NCBI RefSeq assembly: GCF_004117875.1
Contig: NZ_RAHW01000003.1
Span: forward strand, 124,001 to 188,000
Source: Geomonas oryzae
Lineage (GTDB): Bacteria; Desulfobacterota; Desulfuromonadia; Geobacterales; Geobacteraceae
Length of the DNA: 64,000 nt
Direction of reading: 5' to 3'
In this document: positions 16,276-24,521 of the stretch, one piece after another
Numbering within the stretch: the stretch's first letter is position 1
Layout: every line of letters starts with the position of its first letter
Position numbers and translations under genes: made by a program
Notes under the pieces: model-generated
What the model was told of the DNA's origin: nothing
Seen by the model: only the letters and a program-made list of their open reading frames with translations
Database searches by the model: none

Positions 16276-18363
16276 GTGAAAGTCAACATGCAGAAATCAA
16301 TCAGTATCAAAGTCGTCACCATCTTGCTGCTGGTGCTCGCGGTCGGCCAGGGCGTGGGGGCATACCTCTTTATTTCCTCGACGCGCAACGACTTCATGGA
16401 GGCTCTCCATGCCAGGATGAGACGGGGCGTCAAGCAAAACGCGGGGATTCTCGCCGAGCCGGTGGTCAACTACAACACGCCCCTCGTCGCCGCGTTTATC
16501 ACTGAATCGTTGAAGGACGCGGATATCTCCGCGATGAAGGTCGTGGACAGGAACGGAAACACCGTCAAGGAAGGGATGGTGGACCGGGGGAATCGCGAAC
16601 ACTTCACGTTGAGCGAGCCGATCACGGCGGACGGTGAGCCTGTCGGCACCGTTACAGTCGTGTACACCGCCAAGACCATCGACGACAGCATGAGGATGAG
16701 CCGGATTCTCATCCCGTTCTACCAGCTCGGCATGCTCCTTGTCATGGCGTCGGTCCTGATCTGGTTGTTCCGCCTGTATGTCAAGCTGCCAGTGGAGCGG
16801 CTCAATCAGGCGATCTCAGGGATAACCGGCGGGGACTTAACCGTCCAAGTCCCGGTCTTTCGCGACGACGAAATCGGGACCATAGCAACCGGCGTGAAGT
16901 TCCTGGCCCAGCAGCTGTGCGGGACCGTGGAAAGGATAAACGCCAATTCGGACCGGGTGACCAAGGCGGTCCGGCAGCTAAACGCCGCGTTCGACCGGGT
17001 CAGGCAGGTCATTGACGACCAGAACGCCTCAACGGGGGAGGTCTCCTGCGCCGTGAGAGACGTCGCCGATTCACAGTTGCTGATCGCTACCAACACCGAC
17101 GACCTGCTTTCGCTTTCCAACGAGAATCTCTCTTCGCTGCTGCAAATGCAGGGTAATTCCGAGGAAATCGCGGGGATCACCGACGATCTCAACAAGAACC
17201 TGCAGGACTCCTACTCCGCCCTGACGGAACTTGCCCAGTCGGCCAAGGGGATCACGCATCTGGCCGATGACGTCGCCTCTTTCATCTCTGCCACCTCCTC
17301 GTCGGCCGAAGAAGTGTACCGGTCCGTCAAGCACGCGGAGTCGCTGATAAACGAGTCCGCCAGGATAAGCACCGAGACCACGACCATCATTTCCGAAAAG
17401 GGGATCGTTGCCATAGCGGAGGTGACGGACGGTATGAAACGGATCGGCGTCTTCATCGATTCGCTCATGAGGGCCATCGAGAATCTCGGGGGCAGGTCGC
17501 GGGACATCGGCAAGATCCTCGGCGTCATGGAAGAGGTCACCGCGCAATCCCGGCTTCTCAGCCTGAACGCCCAGATAATCGCGGCCCAGGCCGGCGAAAA
17601 CGGCAAGAGCTTCGCCGTGGTCGCGGAGGAAATGCGGCTTCTCTCCGACAAGGCGGCGCTCTCCACCCAGGAGATCGATACCATCGTCAAGGTCATTCAA
17701 AACGAGATCGAGCAGGTGGTCAAGGAGACGCACGACAGCGTCGACGTGGTCAGGGATGGGGAGACGGTGGTCGGGAAAACGGCCGGCGTCCTGATGGAAA
17801 TCCTCGAAACCTCCCGCCAGGCGACCGACCTCGCCAAGGGTATCGAGCGTGCATCGATCGAGCAGACCGAGGGGCTAAAGCATGTGGTTCAATCGACGGA
17901 GCAGGTCCGGCAGAAGATAGACCAGGTGAACCGGGCCACCAGCGAACAGGAAAAGGGGACGGCCTTCCTGCTGCAGGCGCTCAATCCGATCAAGGACGCC
18001 ATGGTGGTGACCAAGCGGGGGACCGAGGAGCAGGTAAAGAGCACCAGGTTCATATCGGCCAACATCGAGCTGGCAAACCAGAAAAATTACGACATCGCTC
18101 GCGCCTCGTCGAACCAGCAGGAACTCAACCAACGGGTGCTCGACGCCCTTGATGACGTCATGCATATGGGAAGCTCAACGGTTGGCGAGGTAAAGATGCT
18201 CATTCCCGTTGTCGCCGCCATGCTGGAAGACATGGATGCACTACGACAGGAGATGGCGGGCTTCACGGTAACAACAACCAGTGCCGGAGCATGCGAGATG
18301 GGAGAGGGGTGCCTGCATGAAGCGACGAGCACCCCGTCGGTCGCGCAGTTGGAAACGGCATGA
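16276..18363 (+). CDS. Methyl-accepting chemotaxis protein, atypical hairpin tip
   Basis: A roughly 695-residue chemoreceptor-like protein. It has a transmembrane helix near the N terminus, a short extracytoplasmic domain of about 110 residues (sCache-sized), a second helix (IPFYQLGMLLVMASVLIWLF), a HAMP domain (VERLNQAISGITGGDLTVQV) and a long coiled coil. The signalling tip at about residues 420-445 reads VTAQSRLLSLNAQIIAAQAG, then ENGKSFAVVAEEMR. The usual tip is QTNLLALNAAIEAARAGE; the first helix differs at several positions. GTG 16276 is preferred because GGAG lies eight bases upstream; an in-frame GTG at 16267 is the alternative. It is coupled to the double rhodanese gene, so redox or sulfur sensing is an inference. 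Confidence 0.88.
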   Translation: MKVNMQKSISIKVVTILLLVLAVGQGVGAYLFISSTRNDFMEALHARMRRGVKQNAGILAEPVVNYNTPLVAAFITESLKDADISAMKVVDRNGNTVKEGMVDRGNREHFTLSEPITADGEPVGTVTVVYTAKTIDDSMRMSRILIPFYQLGMLLVMASVLIWLFRLYVKLPVERLNQAISGITGGDLTVQVPVFRDDEIGTIATGVKFLAQQLCGTVERINANSDRVTKAVRQLNAAFDRVRQVIDDQNASTGEVSCAVRDVADSQLLIATNTDDLLSLSNENLSSLLQMQGNSEEIAGITDDLNKNLQDSYSALTELAQSAKGITHLADDVASFISATSSSAEEVYRSVKHAESLINESARISTETTTIISEKGIVAIAEVTDGMKRIGVFIDSLMRAIENLGGRSRDIGKILGVMEEVTAQSRLLSLNAQIIAAQAGENGKSFAVVAEEMRLLSDKAALSTQEIDTIVKVIQNEIEQVVKETHDSVDVVRDGETVVGKTAGVLMEILETSRQATDLAKGIERASIEQTEGLKHVVQSTEQVRQKIDQVNRATSEQEKGTAFLLQALNPIKDAMVVTKRGTEEQVKSTRFISANIELANQKNYDIARASSNQQELNQRVLDALDDVMHMGSSTVGEVKMLIPVVAAMLEDMDALRQEMAGFTVTTTSAGACEMGEGCLHEATSTPSVAQLETA

Positions 18364-18377
18364 AAAAGGAGAAGCGA

Positions 18378-19157
18378 ATGAAGAAAAAAGTTCTTGTCAT
18401 CTTGATGGGTCTCATCTGCTTCATGCTGGCCGCCGGAACGTCCTTCGCCGCCGAGGGTTATCCCCTGCGGGCCAAGTACGCGAAGCTGAAGTACATCAGC
18501 ACGGCGGAGCTGAAAAAGGAATATGCCCGTGCGGTCATCGTCGACGTCCGCTCCAAGCTCGAGTTCGACGTCATCCACATCACCAAGGCGGTGAATGTCC
18601 CGGTGGCACAAAAGACTTTCGACAGGGAAGTCAAGGAACTGAGGGGGAGACACGAGACAGCCCCCCTTGTTTTTTACTGCAACGGCCACGCCTGTGAAAA
18701 GTCGTACGAAGCGGCGGAACAGGCGAGAGGCCTGGGGATAGAGAACATCATGGTCTATGACGCAGGCATCCACGACTGGGTCCTCGCCAACGCGGAAAAG
18801 ACCACCCTCATGGGGGAAACTCCGGCGCAAAAGTCGAGGCTGATTCCGAGCGACAGACTGAAAAGCCACAAGATCAAGTACGCCGAGTTCTCCCAAAAGG
18901 TACAAGCGGCCGATGCGGTCTGCATCGACATCAGGGAGCCCTTCCAGCGCAAGGAGATCCCGAAACTGCCCCGCTTAAGGAACATCCCCTCCGACCGCCT
19001 GGTGCAACTTCTTGCCGGCAGCGAATTCAAAGGCAAGACCCTGTTGATAACGGACGCAGTCGGCAAGCAGGTGGAATGGATCCAGTACTACCTGGAAAAG
19101 TACGGCATCAAGAACTACTACTTCCTGGAAAACGGCGTGCTGAGTGCCCGGAATTAG
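18378..19157 (+). CDS. Exported tandem rhodanese, second domain degenerate
   Basis: A 259-residue protein. A signal peptide (KKKVLVILMGLICFMLAAG..SFAA) is followed by two rhodanese-like domains. The first has VIVDVRSKLEFDVIHITKAVNVP and the loop FYCNGHACEKS with catalytic Cys101. In the second, VCIDIREPFQRKEIPKLPRLRNIPSDR is recognisable, but the loop reads LLITDAVGKQVEW and lacks the catalytic Cys, so it is probably structural or a binding domain. The start at 18378 follows AAGGAG; an upstream ATG at 18360 overlaps the chemoreceptor stop codon. Both facts point to co-expression with the receptor. Confidence 0.88.
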   Translation: MKKKVLVILMGLICFMLAAGTSFAAEGYPLRAKYAKLKYISTAELKKEYARAVIVDVRSKLEFDVIHITKAVNVPVAQKTFDREVKELRGRHETAPLVFYCNGHACEKSYEAAEQARGLGIENIMVYDAGIHDWVLANAEKTTLMGETPAQKSRLIPSDRLKSHKIKYAEFSQKVQAADAVCIDIREPFQRKEIPKLPRLRNIPSDRLVQLLAGSEFKGKTLLITDAVGKQVEWIQYYLEKYGIKNYYFLENGVLSARN

Positions 19158-19191
19158 CGGCCGCCGCAAGAGATGGCAGCGAGCTTGACGT

Positions 19192-19223
19192 AAAAAAAGC
19201 CCCATCAGGATCCCTGATGGGGC
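19192..19223 (-). terminator. Strong terminator of the aconitase-pdhA operon
   Basis: A perfect 11-bp stem with a 3-nt loop (19199-19209 with 19213-19223) is followed on the minus strand by seven Ts. It lies 37 bases after the pdhA stop codon. The plus-strand side has only three Ts, so it serves the double rhodanese less well. Confidence 0.88.
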
Positions 19224-19259
19224 TTTGTCATGCCGGTTGTCACCTCACCCGTCGCATCC

Positions 19260-20237
19260 TCAGACGAAGATATCCTCCCAGACCTCCGAGTCCTCGGGCC
19301 AGGGGGACTCCTCGGCGAAGCGCACGCTCTCCTCGACCAGGGCGAGGCAGCGCCTGTCGATTTCCTCGAGCTGTTCCCGGGTCGCAAGCCCCTCTTCCAA
19401 AAGCCTGCGCGACAGGTTCGGGATCGGGTCGCGGCTTTTCCATACGTCGGTCTCCTGGACGCTCCGGTACTTGGCCGGGTCGGACATGGAGTGGCCGCGG
19501 AAGCGGTAGGTGACCGCCTCGATGAAGTAGGGGCGCTGCCGCTCGCGCACCCACTCGGCCGCCCTTTTCGTCGCCTGGTACATGGCGATCACGTCCATGC
19601 CGTCCACCTTCTCGCTCGGGATGTCGTAACCGCAGGTGCGCCGGTGCAGCGCCGCCTGGGCGGAGGCGCGGTGCACCTCGGTGCCGATGCCGTAGAAGTT
19701 GTTCTCGCACACGAACAGGACGGGGAGGTCCCAAAGGCGCGCCCAGTTGAGCGACTCGTGGAAGGTCCCCTGGTTCATCGAGCCGTCTCCGAAGAAGCAG
19801 GCGGTGACGCGGTCCTCGCCTAGGAGCTGGCTCGCCCAGGCGAGACCGGTGGCGATGGGGAACTGGCCTCCGACGATGGCGTACCCCCCCATGAAGTTGA
19901 TGTCGGGCTGGAAAAGGTGCATGGAGCCACCCTTCCCGCGGCAAAGTCCGGTCGCCTTGCCGAAGAGCTCGGCCATCACCTTCTTCGGATCGGCGCCGCG
20001 GACGATGGCCTGGGCGTGGTCGCGGTACGCCGAGAGCATGTAGTCCGTCTTTTTAAGCCCCGCCGTGCACCCGACGGCGACCGCCTCCTGCCCTGTGTAC
20101 AGGTGCAGGAACCCCGTGATGTGCCCCTTCGAGTACTGCTCGGCGCAACTCTCCTCGAACTCGCGGCAGAGCACCATCTGTTCGTAAAATCCAACCAGCT
20201 CCTCAGCCGGGAGCAGATCGCTAAGCTTTTCCGCCAT
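19260..20237 (-). CDS. pdhA: 2-oxoacid (probably pyruvate) dehydrogenase E1 alpha subunit
   Basis: A 325-residue thiamine-diphosphate-dependent E1 alpha. The cofactor motif GDGSMNQGTFHESLNWA..LPVLFVCENN and the phosphorylation-loop-like YRFRGHSMSDPAKYRS are clear. It decarboxylates the 2-oxoacid together with E1 beta (pdhB at 10.4-11.4 kb) and passes the acyl group to E2. Its start codon and ribosome site lie inside the end of the aconitase gene (17-bp overlap), so the two are coupled, linking pyruvate oxidation to the next TCA step. The last 71 bp are duplicated at 14911-14981. Separation from pdhBC is unusual. Confidence 0.94.
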   Translation of the reverse strand: MAEKLSDLLPAEELVGFYEQMVLCREFEESCAEQYSKGHITGFLHLYTGQEAVAVGCTAGLKKTDYMLSAYRDHAQAIVRGADPKKVMAELFGKATGLCRGKGGSMHLFQPDINFMGGYAIVGGQFPIATGLAWASQLLGEDRVTACFFGDGSMNQGTFHESLNWARLWDLPVLFVCENNFYGIGTEVHRASAQAALHRRTCGYDIPSEKVDGMDVIAMYQATKRAAEWVRERQRPYFIEAVTYRFRGHSMSDPAKYRSVQETDVWKSRDPIPNLSRRLLEEGLATREQLEEIDRRCLALVEESVRFAEESPWPEDSEVWEDIFV

Positions 20238-22167
20238 GACTCTCCTCCTTCACCGCGTTCAAGAGCCCCCCTGCCAGCAGTTCGCGGCGCTCGCGCTCCG
20301 AGGCCTGCAGCAGGGTCACCACTTCTTGCCCGTTCACGAAGACCGGGATCTCGCTCGCCCCGCCCTGCACCAGTTCCCGAATCCTGGGAATGGAGATGCG
20401 GTCCCCCTGGCCGATCCGGTCGTAGTCCGCCGGGTCGCGAAAGACGAGGGGGAGGATGCCGAAGTTGATCAGGTTGGAGCGGTGTATCCTCGCGAAGCTC
20501 TTCGCGAGTTTGACCCGGATGCCCAGGTAGCGCGGGGCGAGCGCCGCGTGCTCACGCGACGAACCCTGTCCGTAGTTCTCCCCGCCGACCACGGCGCCGT
20601 CCCCTTTTTCCGTCGCCCGCAGGGAAAACTCGGGGTCGGCCTGCTCGAAGACGAACTTGCTGATCGCCGGGATGTTGCTTCTGAACGGGAGCACCTTGTT
20701 TCCCGCCGGCATAATGGTGTCGGTGGAGACGTTGTCCCCCACCTTGATGATCACCTCGACCTCGAGGCTGTCCGGCAGCGCCTCGAATTCTGGGAACGGG
20801 ACGATGTTCGGGCCGGTCACGATCTCGACGCCGCTGCCGTCCTCGGGCGGGGTCTCGATCCCTGAATCGTCCACCAGGTAGCGCTCCGGGTTCTTCACGT
20901 CGGGCCAGGGGAGCAGTTCCTCCAGCTTGCGCGGATCGGTGACCACGCCGAAAACGCCTGCGGCCGCCGCGGTCTCCGGCGAGCAGAGGTAGACGCGGTC
21001 CTCCTTGGTGCCGCTTCTCCCCGGGAAGTTGCGCGGGAAGGTCCTGAGCGACACCTGGTTCGTCCCCGGCGCCTGCCCCATGCCGATGCAGCCCAAGCAA
21101 CCGGGCTGGTGCACCTGCCCTCCGGCCAGGAGGAGCATCATGAAGCCCCCCTGGGCGACCACGTTCTCCAGCACCTGACGGCTTCCCGGGTTGATGTGGA
21201 AGGAGAGCCCCTGGGCGATCCTGCGCCCGTCCAGGATGCGGCAGACCGTCATGAGGTCGCGGAAAGAAGAGTTGACCGAGCTTCCGACGATGACCTGGTC
21301 CACCTTGAGCCCTTCGATCTCGGAGACCGGGACGACGTTGTCGGGCGACGAGGGGCAGGCGATCAGCGGGACCACCCGGGCGAGGTCGATCTCGTCATGC
21401 TCGTCGTAGTCGGCGTCCGGGTCGGGCATGAGTTCGCGCCAGAGCTCGCCGCGTCCCTGCGCCTCCAGGAAGAGACGTGTGTTTTCGTCGCTTTGGAAGA
21501 CGGTACTGGTGGCGCCCAGTTCCGCCCCCATGTTCCCGATGGTCGCCCGGTCGGTAGCGGAGAGGGTCGCCACCCCTGGGCCGTAGTACTCGATGATCTT
21601 CCCCACCCCTCCCTTCACGCTGTGGCGCCTTAGCATCTCGAGGATGACGTCCTTTCCCGACACCCAGGGCTGCAGCTGGTTTACGAGCTTCACCCCGAAG
21701 ATCTTCGGGCAGGTGAGATGGAACGGGTACCCCGCCATGGCGAGGGCCACGTCGAGCCCCCCCGCGCCGATGGCGAGCTGCCCCATCCCCGCCGCGGTCG
21801 GCGTGTGGGAGTCGGCGCCCAGAAGCGTGGTTCCGGGAACCCCGAAACGCTCGAGGTGCACCTGGTGCGACACGCCGTTACCCGGCTTTGAGAGGTGGAC
21901 GCCGAACCTTGCCGCGACGCTCGCAAGAAAGGCGTGGTCGTCGGCGTTCTTGTTGTCGGTCTGCAGCAGGTTGTGGTCCACGTACTGTGCGGCGAGCCCC
22001 ACCTTCACCCGGGGGATTCCGGTGGCGAGGAATTCGAGCATCGCCATGGTGCCGGTCGCGTCCTGCAAAAGGGTCTGGTCGATCCTGATCGCGATCTCCC
22101 TCCCTGGCACCAGTTCGCCTTCCACGAGGTGTTCCTTCAGTATCTTGATGGACAGACTGTCGCCCAT
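20221..22167 (-). CDS. Aconitate hydratase, Aquifex-type
   Basis: A 648-residue aconitase, shorter than the roughly 890-residue AcnA and consistent with the Aquifex-type single-chain group. Visible family parts are the substrate loop GADSHTPTAAGMGQLAIGAGG, the iron-sulfur region HQPGCLGCIGMGQAPG (two Cys ligands, the third probably in VVPLIACPSSPDNV) and the swivel domain GDNVSTDTIMPAG and GGENYGQGSSREHAAL. It converts citrate to isocitrate in the TCA cycle. It is the third gene of the leftward operon AtaL-DUF302, DUF488, aconitase, pdhA. An isopropylmalate or homoaconitate role is less likely at this length. Confidence 0.92.
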   Translation of the reverse strand: MGDSLSIKILKEHLVEGELVPGREIAIRIDQTLLQDATGTMAMLEFLATGIPRVKVGLAAQYVDHNLLQTDNKNADDHAFLASVAARFGVHLSKPGNGVSHQVHLERFGVPGTTLLGADSHTPTAAGMGQLAIGAGGLDVALAMAGYPFHLTCPKIFGVKLVNQLQPWVSGKDVILEMLRRHSVKGGVGKIIEYYGPGVATLSATDRATIGNMGAELGATSTVFQSDENTRLFLEAQGRGELWRELMPDPDADYDEHDEIDLARVVPLIACPSSPDNVVPVSEIEGLKVDQVIVGSSVNSSFRDLMTVCRILDGRRIAQGLSFHINPGSRQVLENVVAQGGFMMLLLAGGQVHQPGCLGCIGMGQAPGTNQVSLRTFPRNFPGRSGTKEDRVYLCSPETAAAAGVFGVVTDPRKLEELLPWPDVKNPERYLVDDSGIETPPEDGSGVEIVTGPNIVPFPEFEALPDSLEVEVIIKVGDNVSTDTIMPAGNKVLPFRSNIPAISKFVFEQADPEFSLRATEKGDGAVVGGENYGQGSSREHAALAPRYLGIRVKLAKSFARIHRSNLINFGILPLVFRDPADYDRIGQGDRISIPRIRELVQGGASEIPVFVNGQEVVTLLQASERERRELLAGGLLNAVKEESHGGKA

Positions 22168-22200
22168 ATCAAACCTCCTTCGCGCGACCGCGGCCGCGCC

Positions 22201-22557
22201 CTACCCGCCGTGCCCCTCTTGCTCCAAAAGCTCCTTCAGGACCACGGCGTTGTTGTGCTCCTCGTCCTTCGCCGCGTAGAGCAGGGTCACCCTCCCCGTT
22301 TCTCCCTGCCGGGCGAGTTCGTGCAGCAGCGCCCCCTTGTCGGCGAGCTCCTCGCGGAAGCGGCGCTTAAACTCGTTCCACTTCTCCGGGTCGTGGGCGA
22401 ACCAGCGCCTCAAGTCGTCGCTCGGGGCCAGGTCCTTCACCCACCGGTCCAGGTGCGCCGCGTCCTTTTTGATACCGCGCGGCCAGAGCCGGTCGACCAA
22501 GATGCGCAGGCCGTCACCCGGATCAGGTTCTTCGTACACCCTTTTCAGCGCGATCAT
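22201..22557 (-). CDS. DUF488 family protein
   Basis: A 118-residue protein of the DUF488/YeaO-type group: IALKRVYEEPDPGDGLRILVDRLWPRGIKKD, DRWVKDLAPSDDLRRWF, VTLLYAAKDEEHNNAVVL. The family is widespread but its function is not established. The gene sits three bases after the upstream fusion gene and 33 bases before aconitase, so it belongs to their operon. No catalytic residue can be assigned. Confidence 0.88.
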   Translation of the reverse strand: MIALKRVYEEPDPGDGLRILVDRLWPRGIKKDAAHLDRWVKDLAPSDDLRRWFAHDPEKWNEFKRRFREELADKGALLHELARQGETGRVTLLYAAKDEEHNNAVVLKELLEQEGHGG

Positions 22558-22560
22558 GGC

Positions 22561-23415
22561 TTACACCGGCTGCTGCAGGGCGGAAAGCACCCGTTTCAGG
22601 CTGTCCTGCACCGTGTGGGAAAGCTCGGTCAGCTGCGGGTTGCCGACCAGGGCGAGCCCCGCCACCGGGTCCATCATCATCACGACGGTGCGGGTCTCGC
22701 TCGCCGAGTAGACCGCGACGTTGCAGGGAAGCAGGGTCCCGATGTCAAGTTCCACGCCGAAGGCCTGGTAGGCGAGCCCCGGGTTGCAGGCGCCCAGGAT
22801 GTGGTAGTTGCGGAACTCCTTGTCCAGCTTCTCCTTGAACTTTTGCCTGACGTCGATCTCGAAGAGGACGCCAACCCCCTCCTTCTGCAGCTCCTGGTGC
22901 ACCCTCGGCAGCGCTTCGGCGAAGGGAAGCATCACGGTGGCCCCGAAGGCGTACGGGGTGGCAAGGGGCATCGCTTCCTGCTTTTCCAGTGTTTCGGCTG
23001 TCTCTTTCAAGGCCATCACCTCTCTTTGTATCTGTTCCGGCAGATCCCTGCGGATCATCCGCTCCGCCTCATCATCCTTGGGAACCCAGTCCACCTCGAT
23101 GGTCAGGACCAGGGGGGCCACCGGACTCTGCACCGACGACGGAACGACCCGGTTGATGACGCGTCCGCTGAAAAGGGGGTGCTCGATGAGGAAGTACTGC
23201 ACCTCACCGCGCGGCTTGTCGAGCACCACCTTTTCCTTGATCACCACCCCTTCCGCCCTGATCTCGCGTAAAAGCCCGTTGCCGTAATGCTGCAGGACGC
23301 GCGCATGGGTCACCCCCGGCAGGTAGGAGTGCGGCTGCTCCACCTTGTCGACGAGTAGCGTCCATACCGTGTCCAGCGCAGCGTGAACCTCGCAGCTAAA
23401 AGATATCTTGCGCAT
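22561..23415 (-). CDS. AtaL-like (SRPBCC) and DUF302 fusion protein
   Basis: About 284 residues. Residues 1 to about 150 resemble the AtaL-like/DUF1857 branch of the SRPBCC ligand-binding fold (VDKVEQPHSYLPGVTHARVLQ, VIKEKVVLDKPRGEVQYFL, GRVINRVVPSS). Residues of about 160-284 form a DUF302 domain (YAFGATVMLPFAEALPRVHQEL..GVGVLFEIDV, LGACNPGLAYQAFGVELDIG..LPCNVAVY). DUF302 proteins commonly stand alone. The start at 23415 follows GGAGGTG; the open frame further upstream is not coding. It heads the operon with DUF488, aconitase and pdhA. The domain calls are from pattern memory, the AtaL part less sure than DUF302. The function is unknown. Confidence 0.8.
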   Translation of the reverse strand: MRKISFSCEVHAALDTVWTLLVDKVEQPHSYLPGVTHARVLQHYGNGLLREIRAEGVVIKEKVVLDKPRGEVQYFLIEHPLFSGRVINRVVPSSVQSPVAPLVLTIEVDWVPKDDEAERMIRRDLPEQIQREVMALKETAETLEKQEAMPLATPYAFGATVMLPFAEALPRVHQELQKEGVGVLFEIDVRQKFKEKLDKEFRNYHILGACNPGLAYQAFGVELDIGTLLPCNVAVYSASETRTVVMMMDPVAGLALVGNPQLTELSHTVQDSLKRVLSALQQPV

Positions 23416-23675
23416 GGCGTGCACCTCCGCTCGCTTGCCCAACGGTTCATTAGATAAATGCCCCGCTCCGAAGACACAACTCGACAACTTTACCCGATTG
23501 TGGAAACCGGGCAATGGCCTCGCCGGCATTTTCATGGGAAAATGCGCAGCGGCGGGGGGCAGCCTTCCCGATGCCCGAAGCAACGGGGAAGGCCCAGGTA
23601 GCGCTTGTCTTGACGGGCGTTGTGGACTAAGATGGCCGCCTTGGCAGGCGAATCTGGATCGGGAGGATTTTCAGC

Positions 23676-24431
23676 ATGAAGAAGACCGCACTGATAACCG
23701 GGGCATCCTCGGGCTTTGGCGCCGCCTGCGCGCGCACGCTGGCGGAAAAGGGATGGCAACTGGTGCTGACGGCCCGCAGGGCCGAAAGGCTCGCCGCTCT
23801 GCAGCGGGAACTCTCGGCGCTGACACCCGTGCACACGCTCGCCCTGGACGTAAGGGACGCGGAGGCGGTGGCCGCTTCCTTCGCCTCGCTGCCGCCCGAG
23901 TTCGCCGAGGTGGACCTCCTGGTTAACAACGCGGGGCTCGCCCTCGGCCTCGAGCCCGCCCAAGAGGCGTCGCTTGAGGACTGGGACACCATGGTGGACA
24001 CCAACGTGAAGGGGGTGATGTACTGCACCCGCGCCATGCTCCCCGGGATGGTGGCGCGAAACCGCGGGCACGTCGTCAACATAGGTTCGGTGGCCGGCAG
24101 TTGGCCCTACCCCGGCGGCAACGTGTACGGCGCGACCAAGGCATTCGTGCAGCAGTTCTCCCGCAACCTGCGCGCGGACCTGCTCGGCACCGCAGTCAGG
24201 GTGACCAACATCGAGCCCGGCATGGCCGAGACCGAATTCTCCAGGGTGCGCTTCAAGGGGGATGACGAGAAGGCGGGGCGCGTCTACACCGGCACCGAGG
24301 CGCTGCAGGCCGAGGATATCGCGGACATCGTCGCCTGGGTCGCTTCTGTCCCGGCAAGGGTCAACGTGAACGCCGTCGAGGTGATGTCTGTGCACCAGGC
24401 CTGGGGCCCCCTGGCGGTGGACCGCTCCTGA
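23676..24431 (+). CDS. Short-chain dehydrogenase/reductase (YdfG-like)
   Basis: A 251-residue classical SDR. The nucleotide motif TGASSGFGAACA is at the N terminus, NNAG at about residue 88, the catalytic Ser in NIGSVAGSW and the YxxxK motif in YGATKAF. The closest recognised branch is YdfG/serine 3-dehydrogenase-like enzymes, which reduce 3-hydroxy acids or aldehydes with NADP. A ribosome site (gggagga) precedes ATG 23676. It is a single gene, divergent from the aconitase operon; the substrate is unknown. Confidence 0.92.
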   Translation: MKKTALITGASSGFGAACARTLAEKGWQLVLTARRAERLAALQRELSALTPVHTLALDVRDAEAVAASFASLPPEFAEVDLLVNNAGLALGLEPAQEASLEDWDTMVDTNVKGVMYCTRAMLPGMVARNRGHVVNIGSVAGSWPYPGGNVYGATKAFVQQFSRNLRADLLGTAVRVTNIEPGMAETEFSRVRFKGDDEKAGRVYTGTEALQAEDIADIVAWVASVPARVNVNAVEVMSVHQAWGPLAVDRS

Positions 24432-24454
24432 GGCGGAGAAACAAGCGGTGGTAA

Positions 24455-24492
24455 ATAAAAAAGGGGAGCCCGTCAAACCGGAAGCTCCCCTT
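24455..24492 (-). terminator. Rho-independent terminator after the second hemerythrin
   Basis: A 9-bp stem (24461-24469 with 24484-24492) is followed on the minus strand by an AT-rich T tract. It lies 30 bases after the hemerythrin stop codon. Confidence 0.8.
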
Positions 24493-24521
24493 CAGCTTTT
24501 CTCGTCAGCGCCCTGCCCGGC

